DNA of 11,160 nt, from assembly GCA_964492365.1 (NCBI GenBank), contig CAZBKA010000095.1:1-11160 (forward strand), written 5' to 3'. Positions 1 to 6,717 of this stretch are shown here, piece by piece. The DNA is from JAGLTN01 sp035403325 (GTDB taxonomy: Bacteria > Planctomycetota > Phycisphaerae > Sedimentisphaerales > Anaerobacaceae). The position numbers and the translations under genes were made by a program. The stretch's first letter is position 1. Each line of letters starts with the position of its first letter. The notes below the pieces were generated by a model. The model did not search any database. It was not told the DNA's origin and saw only the letters and a list, made by a program, of their open reading frames with translations.

Positions 1-166
1 CCCCAATTTTAAAATCCCTAAAAATCACCCACCTGTCAATTTGCGTCACCAAATTCTCACCAAACTCCTCTGAATATTTACCACAATTACACCTCTACAG
101 TAAAAATTTAGACTATTTTTTCTTCCTAGCAATAAATACCCCACAAAGTTACGTCTTGCAGATAGT

Positions 167-189
167 TTGACGATATTCCAATTGACGAT
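167..189 (+). repeat. Two direct TTGACGAT repeats, 15 bp apart
   Basis: TTGACGAT occurs exactly at 167-174 and again at 182-189, so the starts are 15 bp apart. The pair sits about 50-70 bp upstream of the extended -10 at 236-244, a position where activators often bind. Alternatively the second copy supplies a -35 (TTGACG 182-187) for a TATAAT at 208-213, but that spacer would be 20 bp, longer than usual. The pair may also be chance in AT-rich DNA. Confidence 0.25.
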
Positions 190-235
190 TAATGTAAATT
201 TAGTTACTATAATTTCGTGGTTTTTTTTGTATAAA

Positions 236-244
236 TGCTATAAT
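236..244 (+). promoter_or_regulatory. Extended -10 promoter element for the double-protease gene
   Basis: The sequence TGCTATAAT is a perfect TGN-TATAAT extended -10. No good -35 lies at the usual distance, which extended -10 promoters tolerate. The predicted start of transcription is near 251, leaving about 118 nt of leader before the ATG at 369. The Shine-Dalgarno candidate in the leader (AGAGGG, 351-356) is 12 nt from the ATG, further than ideal. Confidence 0.45.
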
Positions 245-368
245 GTGCATATAGAGGCTTAAATATTATTTTATAAAATATTTTAATCGAAATAATCCCG
301 AGCCCCTTTTCACTTTAGCTTCGTTCGATATAGCTTTTAAAACTTTAAAAAGAGGGTTTTTTATAACG

Positions 369-3300
369 ATGAAAAGGATTTGCACTCTGATAATAATGAT
401 CACTCTAAGTCAGACTTTGCTCGCTCAGAGTGGATTACCGCAACTTGATAATAATTATATAAAATCCGTTTCTCAAACTAACATTAGCGATGATATTATT
501 GTTGCCCCAATCGCTGCTGTCGGAGAAACCATAGATTGCAATTCTTTTACCGTTGACCTTGATAATCAACTGCTTACTTTCACATGGAACGGCCCCAACG
601 ACATAAACATTCCTGATGGCCCTAACGGCGACTGGACAGGATTCAATTTCATTTACAACGCAGCCTTAACAAATCAGGATCTTCTGCCAGAAGGTGCCTA
701 TGTCTGGAAAGTGGACGCACATTATATTATCGATCACACTTATGTAGGAGACCTTGAAATAAAATTATTCACAACTGTCCCTGCAACAAATAGCTGGATG
801 ATTCGTAACAATGAGGGCGGAGGAGAAGATTATATCGACGAAACTCGTACGGATACAGAAGTTTTCTTTGGCCAACTCGCTGGTCAGAACTGGTATTTTC
901 AGGTTCATGATACAGCCGGATACGACACCGGTTCGATTACATATGTGCAGTTGACTATCTATTACAAACATGGCGATGAAAAACCTGATTTAGAACCTTA
1001 CCTGCCTGTGGAATTGGAATGGGATGATAAAATCGTTATTTCAAATGTAACCGATACTAATACCTCTGCAACAAAATTATATAATGACGAAGCAATTTAT
1101 GTTGATTACTCCTGTTTAAATTCAGGTAATACCGAGGCCCTGGATTTCAAATATGGTTTATACCTTGATGATGTGCTGGTAAAATATGCCGAAGTAAACT
1201 CTCTTGCGATAAATTACTTTAGCTATGTACTTGATTCAAAATTTGAGCCTCTTTCAGCAGGTATTCACTCTTTCAAAATAGTATGTGACTACGACGAAAA
1301 AGTAGCAGAATTAGATGAATCAAACAACGAATATTCGAAACAATTTACTGTTATCAAAAGACTTGGCAGAAGTATTAACGGCTACAAATTCAATGACATA
1401 AACGCTGACGGAATATGGGACAGCAATGAACCTGGTCTTAAAGGCTGGCGTATCTTTGCTGACTTAAATAATAACTACATCTGGGACAGCAGTGAACCAA
1501 ATGACATCACAGATGGCAATGGGGCTTACTCGCTGCGTGATCTTGATTCTGGATCATATATCATCATGGAAGTTAATCAACCGGACTGGCTGCAGACATA
1601 TCCTTCCGACACATACCCAGCAGAAGAAACCCTGCCTCAAGCCTTATTAACTCCGGTGGTATCCGGTCCTACAACTTATAGCGACCTGCTTTCTTACAGC
1701 GAACTGGCTAATATAAAAACAACAGCCATGGACAGCCCGCCCAAAAAGTCATTAGTAAAATGGAAAGATCAGATAGGTAAAGGAAAACGCTTTAAATCGT
1801 GGAAACAGGTACTTGAAGCTGACGCAAAGAAAATGTTGGACGAACCGCAAGTTAAATCATTATCACTGGATACTTCTGCATCACAAGAAACTTCTGCTGC
1901 TGGCGATGTTGTTCTTGATGGTGTGCCGACTTCACAATGGACTTATGGCTGTTCAGCAACATCAGCAGGTATGATCTTTGGATATTATGACAGGCATGGC
2001 TACCCAAACATGTATACTGGGCCGACTAACAACGGAGTTGCCCCATTAACAGATCTCGGGCAGGGAGATACCCCTTCTTCCCCAATCGCAGGGGCATGCT
2101 CTATGATTGCTACTCAAAATGGCTTTGACGGCAGAACAACTGCAGGTCATGTTGATGATTACTGGATTGGTTATAATGAAACAGGACCTGACCCCTGGGA
2201 AACTTCAGGCGTTGAACACACCTGGGGCGACTGTACAGCCGATTTCATGGGTACTAATCAATGGAAATGGGCCTTCAATAACGATAACGGTGTAATTGAT
2301 TTCAATATTGACGGATCAACCGCATTGTTTTCAGCAGGAGCCGAGAAGCTTTATGATTTCGTCCCTGATGCTTCAGCAGGGTCTCCTCAGACAGAGCTTT
2401 GTCACGGCATGAGACTTTTTGCCGAGTCAAGAGGCTATATTGTCACTGAAAATTACACACAGCAAATCGATACTTATGCCACAGGCGGGTTCTCTTTCGA
2501 AGATTATAAAAATGAAATAGATAACGGCTACCCGGTAATGATTCAGGTTGATGGTCATTCTATGGTCGGTGTCGGATACAATGACTCAACACAGGAAATC
2601 ATCCTGCATGACACATGGGACAACACTACGCACAGAATGAACTGGGGTGGAAGCTACTCAGGGATGCTGCATGAGGCTGTAACAGTAATACACCTTGCAC
2701 CGGCAAATGTTTTGAACAATGTCCATCAAGTTGTGTTAGGTAACGATGTAGATGTAAATGATATTAACTTCGGCAACAACAGCACACCAGGCAGTATCAG
2801 CGGATACAAATTCAATGACATCGATGCAGACGGCATCTGGGGTAATAACGAACCTGGCTTACAAGGATGGCAGATTTTTGTCGACCTGAACCAAAACTAC
2901 CAGTTTGATGCCAACGAACCCAATACCATAACAGACGCAAACGGTGCCTATACTATCACGGGGCTTTACCCGGGCACATACACCATCGCGGAAGTCAATC
3001 AGCCCAACTGGCAGCAGACTTATCCGATACTTTCTTCAAGTTTATCACAACAAAACGCCAGGGTCATCAAATCTGTGGAAATCAGCACCACAAATTCAGA
3101 TAACCCGATCTACATACAAGGCGAAATTGTCAAGCCAGCATCAGGTTCCCCGACAGGAATGATGACACAGCAGTCAGGCTCGCTAATCAACATGGATGAT
3201 TTCCGCAACGACTCACGCTTTGCTGACATCAATGGAAGAGGCTATAGTGTTGTAATTATAGATACAGGGATAGATGTAGACCACCCCTATTTTGGTACTG

Positions 3301-4466
3301 ATAGTGACAATGATGGAATTGCAGACCGTATCGTCTTCCAGTACGATTTTGCAAACGATGATTACGACGCAAGCGACAAGAACGGACATGGTTCAAATGT
3401 CTCCAGCATAATCGGTTCACAGAACAGCGTAAACAAGGGAATGGCACCTGGAGTAAACCTCATTGTTCTGAAAGTCTTTAAAGATGATGGAACAGGTAAT
3501 TTTGGTTATACCGAAGATGCTTTACAATGGGTTATCAACAATATCGATGACTATAACATCGTCAGCGTCAACATGTCCCTTGGAGATAATGAGAATTACA
3601 CTACACATCAATCGTTATATGGCATACATGATGAATTGACAAAACTTGCCGCTGAAGGGGTTATTGTAGTATCAGCATCGGGAAATGATTTCTACACCTT
3701 TAGCAGCCAGCAAGGCGTAGCTTATCCATCTGCTGATGAATTTTCCTTAAGTATCGGCGCTGTTTATGATAGCATCACCAGCGGATACACCTACTCAAGC
3801 GGCGCGGTTGCCAATACAACGACATCTGACCAAATATGTCCTTTTTCTCAGCGAAATTCAGCATTAACTACTATTTTTGCTCCTGGTGCACCTATAACAG
3901 GCGCCAATAACATCGGCTCTACGGTAACTATGCATGGAACCAGTCAGGCCAGCCCACATATTGCAGGTATTGTCCCCTTAGCGCAGCAACTAGCAGATAA
4001 GCTGCTTGGCAGACGACTTGGTGTGGATGAATTTGTCGAGCTTATGCGCAGCACTGCTGTCACTATCAATGACGGCGACGATGAGAATGATAATGTAATA
4101 CATACAAATCTGGATTTTCCACGAGTTAATATGATGGCATTGGCTGAAGCTATTTATAGCCTGCGTGCCCAAAATGGCGGAGTTCATCAAGTAAAACTCG
4201 GCAGAGCTGAAAATGTTAGTGACATCAATTTCGGAAATCACGGTACATCTTGCGGCGATTGGGGCTACTATGATGGTGATATAAATAACGACTGCTATGT
4301 CAACTATGAAGACCTGTATATTATTGCTTCAACCTGGCTTGGCAGCGGAGACGGCGACATCAACACTGATACCGACACGAACTTTGAAGACTACGCAATA
4401 CTTGCCAACCAGTGGCTGCTGTGCAGTGACCCACTGGGATTAGATTGTGATAATCTTCTGGAATAA
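369..4466 (+). CDS. Giant secreted double protease (C39-like and subtilisin S8) with SdrD-B-like modules and C-terminal dockerin
   Basis: This 1365-aa exported protein probably degrades or processes proteins outside the cytoplasm. Visible regions in order: signal peptide (cleavage likely after Ala19); P-domain-like beta region (about 85-200); CARDB-like domain (207-328); SdrD-B-like module (335-412); linker; C39-like cysteine protease with Gln523, Cys528, His730 and Asp748; second SdrD-B-like module (809-886); subtilisin S8 domain with Asp965, His1007, oxyanion Asn1106 and Ser1192 in GTSQAS; dockerin-like tail with two calcium loops (1304-1315 and 1330-1341). Both active sites look complete. 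The short strand 'VHQVxLG...DINFGN' that normally closes an SdrD-B-like module appears only after each protease (785-803 and 1272-1290), so each protease is nested in a module. The ATG start is supported by the signal peptide, while the AGAGGG ribosome site is weakly spaced. The cupin gene converges 18 nt downstream. The substrate is not evident. Family assignments are by motif; domain borders are approximate. Confidence 0.9.
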   Translation: MKRICTLIIMITLSQTLLAQSGLPQLDNNYIKSVSQTNISDDIIVAPIAAVGETIDCNSFTVDLDNQLLTFTWNGPNDINIPDGPNGDWTGFNFIYNAALTNQDLLPEGAYVWKVDAHYIIDHTYVGDLEIKLFTTVPATNSWMIRNNEGGGEDYIDETRTDTEVFFGQLAGQNWYFQVHDTAGYDTGSITYVQLTIYYKHGDEKPDLEPYLPVELEWDDKIVISNVTDTNTSATKLYNDEAIYVDYSCLNSGNTEALDFKYGLYLDDVLVKYAEVNSLAINYFSYVLDSKFEPLSAGIHSFKIVCDYDEKVAELDESNNEYSKQFTVIKRLGRSINGYKFNDINADGIWDSNEPGLKGWRIFADLNNNYIWDSSEPNDITDGNGAYSLRDLDSGSYIIMEVNQPDWLQTYPSDTYPAEETLPQALLTPVVSGPTTYSDLLSYSELANIKTTAMDSPPKKSLVKWKDQIGKGKRFKSWKQVLEADAKKMLDEPQVKSLSLDTSASQETSAAGDVVLDGVPTSQWTYGCSATSAGMIFGYYDRHGYPNMYTGPTNNGVAPLTDLGQGDTPSSPIAGACSMIATQNGFDGRTTAGHVDDYWIGYNETGPDPWETSGVEHTWGDCTADFMGTNQWKWAFNNDNGVIDFNIDGSTALFSAGAEKLYDFVPDASAGSPQTELCHGMRLFAESRGYIVTENYTQQIDTYATGGFSFEDYKNEIDNGYPVMIQVDGHSMVGVGYNDSTQEIILHDTWDNTTHRMNWGGSYSGMLHEAVTVIHLAPANVLNNVHQVVLGNDVDVNDINFGNNSTPGSISGYKFNDIDADGIWGNNEPGLQGWQIFVDLNQNYQFDANEPNTITDANGAYTITGLYPGTYTIAEVNQPNWQQTYPILSSSLSQQNARVIKSVEISTTNSDNPIYIQGEIVKPASGSPTGMMTQQSGSLINMDDFRNDSRFADINGRGYSVVIIDTGIDVDHPYFGTDSDNDGIADRIVFQYDFANDDYDASDKNGHGSNVSSIIGSQNSVNKGMAPGVNLIVLKVFKDDGTGNFGYTEDALQWVINNIDDYNIVSVNMSLGDNENYTTHQSLYGIHDELTKLAAEGVIVVSASGNDFYTFSSQQGVAYPSADEFSLSIGAVYDSITSGYTYSSGAVANTTTSDQICPFSQRNSALTTIFAPGAPITGANNIGSTVTMHGTSQASPHIAGIVPLAQQLADKLLGRRLGVDEFVELMRSTAVTINDGDDENDNVIHTNLDFPRVNMMALAEAIYSLRAQNGGVHQVKLGRAENVSDINFGNHGTSCGDWGYYDGDINNDCYVNYEDLYIIASTWLGSGDGDINTDTDTNFEDYAILANQWLLCSDPLGLDCDNLLE

Positions 4467-4484
4467 ATTATATCCAAAAATCTT

Positions 4485-4757
4485 TCAGCTGAAATTGTAA
4501 TGTTTTTTTACAGCTTCTTTGATCTGCCAAGTGCAGTCAAGGTCCTTAGGAAATATTACGTAATCGCCAGGTCCGAAGCTCACTGAACTTTTATCGTCCT
4601 TAACAGTAACCTTGCCTTTAATAATTAAACATGTTTCCTGCTGGGTATAGGACCAGTCAAACGTCTTGGCTTCACATTCCCATATCGGCCAGCGGTTACA
4701 TTCTTCTATTTCTGTCTTAGTGGGCCTGCGAACTATAATATCTGATGCAGTCGGCAT
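4485..4757 (-). CDS. Small cupin-fold protein (Cupin_3/DUF861 type)
   Basis: This 90-aa protein looks like a single compact cupin barrel of the Cupin_3 (DUF861, EutQ-like) type. Visible marks are the 'PIWECEAKTFDW' opening, 'ETCLIIKGKVTV' as cupin motif 1 and 'FGPGDYVIFP' as motif 2, ending with 'TWQI...VKKHYNF'. The usual metal-binding histidines of motif 1 are not evident, as is common in this subfamily, so catalysis cannot be claimed. Members are often annotated only as cupin-domain proteins. There is no signal peptide, so it is probably cytoplasmic. The ATG is well supported by AAGGAG at 4765-4770 (minus strand), 7 nt upstream. The gene is monocistronic here: it converges on the protease gene and diverges from the HD-domain gene, and no functional link to either is evident. 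Confidence 0.85.
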   Translation of the reverse strand: MPTASDIIVRRPTKTEIEECNRWPIWECEAKTFDWSYTQQETCLIIKGKVTVKDDKSSVSFGPGDYVIFPKDLDCTWQIKEAVKKHYNFS

Positions 4758-4850
4758 TTATGCTCTCCTTGCTATTATTTCATATTTCAATCACATTATT
4801 GTAATTTAATTCAAATACATAATAACCGCAATACCATTTTTTTTCGAAAT

Positions 4851-4879
4851 TTGTGGAATAATCTTCATATTTTTAATAT
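4851..4879 (+). promoter_or_regulatory. Probable sigma-70-type promoter for the HD-domain gene
   Basis: TTGTGG (4851-4856) and TAATAT (4874-4879) are 17 bp apart, a consensus spacing with 4 of 6 matches in each hexamer. They lie in the 158-bp region between the divergent cupin and HD genes. In AT-rich DNA such matches arise by chance easily, so this is tentative. The rest of the intergenic region holds an 8-T run (4837-4844) and presumably the cupin promoter on the opposite strand, for which I saw only weak candidates. Confidence 0.3.
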
Positions 4880-4915
4880 AAGTATTCCTTTGGTAAAAAT
4901 TCAAGGCTTGAAAAT

Positions 4916-5710
4916 ATGAATAGACAAAAATTTGAAAAACTGAAAATATGGCTTAACAAATACATCGACAGCTTCTACTGCGATGATGATTATATAAATG
5001 CTAATATTGAATTGAAACAGACACACACCGCCAGAGTATGTGATGAGATGCTTTACCTGACCAATAGCCTGTCCTTTGAACCTCATCAGGAAATTTTAGC
5101 CCAGGCAATCGCACTTCTGCATGATATTGGCAGATTCGAACAGTTTCAAAAGTACCGCACTTATAGTGATTTCAGAAGCATAAACCATAACGAACTTGGT
5201 TTGAAAATTATCGCAGAAAATAATCTGCTTGGAGACATTAATCTCCGGGACAAAGAAATTATCGAAAAGGCTATCGAATACCATAACCTAAAAGAAATCC
5301 CCCCCCAAACTGACAGCCAGGTCGAACTCTATTCAAAATTAATCCGCGATGCCGACAAGCTTGATATCTATCGTGTTGTAATTGAATATTACAACCAATA
5401 TATCAACAACCCAAGCTCGTTCCGTCTGCAACTTGAACTGCCTGATGTTCCGGAATATTCATCCGAATTAGTCAATTCACTGATTACAGGCAAAAGATTC
5501 GACTACAAAAAACTGAAAAGCTGGAATGACATGAAGCTGCTGCAACTTGGTTGGGTTTACGATATGAATTTTGCCGCAACCCTTATAAGGGTTAAAGAAC
5601 GGAAATATATCCAGACAGTTGCCGATTTTCTGCCGAATACCGAAGATATCAAAAATGCAACGCAAATTGTCCTCAAATTTGTAGATGACCAGATAGTTTT
5701 ACTGAGCTGA
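4916..5710 (+). CDS. HD-domain metal-dependent phosphohydrolase
   Basis: This 264-aa cytoplasmic protein has an HD fold in its first about 160 residues. The candidate metal ligands are His37 (HTARV), the His69-Asp70 pair (LLHDIGRF), His91 (NHNELG), His123 (EYHN) and Asp147 (RDADKLD). The extra histidines between the HD pair and the last Asp resemble two-metal HD phosphohydrolases, which act on nucleotides or other phosphate esters. The substrate cannot be read from the sequence. The C-terminal 100 residues have no motif I recognise. The start ATG has only a weak ribosome site (AAGG in CAAGGC, about 10 nt upstream). A run of eight C (5299-5306) at residues 128-130 is unusual in this AT-leaning gene. 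The gene precedes purC by 101 nt, but purC has its own promoter, so they are probably separate units. Confidence 0.85.
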   Translation: MNRQKFEKLKIWLNKYIDSFYCDDDYINANIELKQTHTARVCDEMLYLTNSLSFEPHQEILAQAIALLHDIGRFEQFQKYRTYSDFRSINHNELGLKIIAENNLLGDINLRDKEIIEKAIEYHNLKEIPPQTDSQVELYSKLIRDADKLDIYRVVIEYYNQYINNPSSFRLQLELPDVPEYSSELVNSLITGKRFDYKKLKSWNDMKLLQLGWVYDMNFAATLIRVKERKYIQTVADFLPNTEDIKNATQIVLKFVDDQIVLLS

Positions 5711-5745
5711 TATGGACTTATTAATCATTTGAAAAAACGAATTTG

Positions 5746-5774
5746 TTGACTTAATGTTTCCTTTCCATTATCAT
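5746..5774 (+). promoter_or_regulatory. Promoter upstream of purC
   Basis: TTGACT (5746-5751) and TATCAT (5769-5774) match the sigma-70 hexamers at 5 of 6 positions each with a 17-bp spacer. Transcription would start near 5781, about 30 nt before the purC ATG at 5812, leaving a short leader. This placement also argues against the in-frame TTG at 5785 as the start codon. I saw no obvious purine-responsive operator or riboswitch in this short leader. Confidence 0.5.
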
Positions 5775-5800
5775 ATAAAACAGATTGAAAACCATTAAGC

Positions 5801-5806
5801 AAGGAG
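5801..5806 (+). promoter_or_regulatory. Shine-Dalgarno AAGGAG that fixes the purC start
   Basis: AAGGAG lies 5 nt upstream of the ATG at 5812. An in-frame TTG at 5785 would add nine residues, but it has no ribosome site and lies almost at the predicted transcription start. The ATG at 5812 is therefore the start, and the protein is 298 aa. Confidence 0.75.
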
Positions 5807-5811
5807 CTCTT

Positions 5812-6705
5812 ATGGCAAATATTATTTTGCAAACTAATATAGCTGAGCAGCAACCTAAAAGAGGCAAAGTTCGTGACATTTACGACCTCGGCAACACACT
5901 GCTGATCGTTGCAACTGACAGACTAAGCGCTTTTGACGTAATAATGGCCAGCGGGATACCTTATAAAGGCCAGGTTCTGACCCAGATTTCTAAATTCTGG
6001 TTTGAATATCTCTCAGATATAACAGAAAACCACTTTATAACTGATGATGTCAAAAAATTTCCAAAACCTTTCTGTGATTATTCAGATCAGTTGACAGGCA
6101 GATCCATGCTCGTTAAAAAAGTTGAGGTACTGCCGATAGAATGTGTTATCCGCAGCTATCTTACTGGTTCAGGTTGGAAAGAATACAAACAAAGCGGCAC
6201 AGTTTGCGGCCAAAAAATGCCGAAAGGAATCCAGCAGTGCGGCAAAATACCGCAATTGATTTTTACACCAGCAACAAAAGCTGAACTCGGTGAACATGAC
6301 GAAAATATCAGCTTTGATCGTTGCGTTGATATCATAGGCAAACAATCCGCTGAATTTGTTCGTGACAAAAGTACTGCAATATTTGAAAAAGCTTCCGCTT
6401 ATGCTCTGACAAAAGGCATAATCCTGGCTGATACAAAATTTGAGTGGGGTCTTGTTGACGGGAAAATAATCTTAATTGACGAAGTATTAACTCCCGACTC
6501 ATCAAGATTCTGGCCTGCTGACAAATATGCACCAGGCAGGGATCAGGAAAGTTATGATAAGCAGTTTGTAAGAAATTATCTTGAAAGCATCAACTTCAAT
6601 AAATCAGGCCAAGGCGTTGTTCTGCCGGATGACATCGTCAAAAAAACAAGTGCAAAGTATATTGAAGCTTATGAAGAACTTACCGGCAAAAAATTTCAGA
6701 TTTAG
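5812..6705 (+). CDS. purC: Phosphoribosylaminoimidazole-succinocarboxamide synthase (SAICAR synthetase)
   Basis: PurC joins CAIR and L-aspartate with ATP to give SAICAR in de novo purine synthesis, in the cytoplasm. At 298 aa it matches the roughly 300-aa single-domain form (as in yeast Ade1) rather than the shorter 240-aa bacterial form. Family marks: the N-terminal 'GKVRDIYDL' glycine-rich loop, 'TDRLSAFDV', signature 1 (VLPIECVIRSYLTGS, 106-120) and signature 2 (LADTKFEWG, 205-213, with Trp where Phe is usual), then the 'DEVLTPDSSRFWP' segment. All look intact. The ATG at 5812 has an ideal Shine-Dalgarno. No other purine gene is visible nearby; a transporter gene follows after 12 nt, so the two are probably co-transcribed. 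Confidence 0.96.
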   Translation: MANIILQTNIAEQQPKRGKVRDIYDLGNTLLIVATDRLSAFDVIMASGIPYKGQVLTQISKFWFEYLSDITENHFITDDVKKFPKPFCDYSDQLTGRSMLVKKVEVLPIECVIRSYLTGSGWKEYKQSGTVCGQKMPKGIQQCGKIPQLIFTPATKAELGEHDENISFDRCVDIIGKQSAEFVRDKSTAIFEKASAYALTKGIILADTKFEWGLVDGKIILIDEVLTPDSSRFWPADKYAPGRDQESYDKQFVRNYLESINFNKSGQGVVLPDDIVKKTSAKYIEAYEELTGKKFQI

Positions 6706-6717
6706 GTCTGTTAGAAG

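Larger units (their letters stand above)
1..368. other. AT-rich non-coding leader region upstream of the giant protease gene
   Basis: No convincing gene is visible in these 368 bases: all frames are broken by stops, and the longest open stretch from the left edge (frame 2, ending at TGA 71-73) is only 23 codons. The stretch contains a pair of TTGACGAT direct repeats (167-174 and 182-189), an 8-T run (221-228), an extended -10 element (236-244), and a 14-bp AT-only palindrome (267-280) in the presumed untranslated leader. If transcription starts near position 251, the leader is about 118 nt long. Nothing in it matches a riboswitch that I recognise. Confidence 0.6.

Noticed and set aside
2..73. 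Open frame of 23 codons from the left edge ending at TGA 71-73
   Set aside because: Too short to judge, without recognisable protein wording; open stretches of this length are expected by chance.
267..280. 14-bp AT-only palindrome TATTTTATAAAATA in the protease leader
   Set aside because: Expected in very AT-rich DNA and no second copy was seen.
303..356. Pairing of CCCCTTTT (303-310) with the AAAAGAGGG that holds the Shine-Dalgarno as an RNA switch
   Set aside because: The match needs a bulge and no alternative structure or conserved aptamer is visible.
1371..3023. Repeated DNA of the two SdrD-B-like modules as a mobile or CRISPR-like repeat
   Set aside because: The similarity is at protein level, within one reading frame, and reflects domain duplication.
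3256..3447. Minus-strand open frame inside the subtilisin domain
   Set aside because: It lies opposite the S8 Asp and His motifs, has a composition typical of antisense frames, and has no ribosome site or family resemblance.
4483..4494. Perfect 12-bp palindrome TTTCAGCTGAAA between the protease and cupin stops as a terminator
   Set aside because: It has no loop and is AT-rich at the ends, with no adjoining T-run on the plus strand in the right place; it overlaps the cupin stop codon and may be chance.
5785..5811. TTG at 5785 as an upstream purC start adding nine residues
   Set aside because: No ribosome site, and it lies at the predicted transcription start; the ATG at 5812 has AAGGAG 5 nt upstream.
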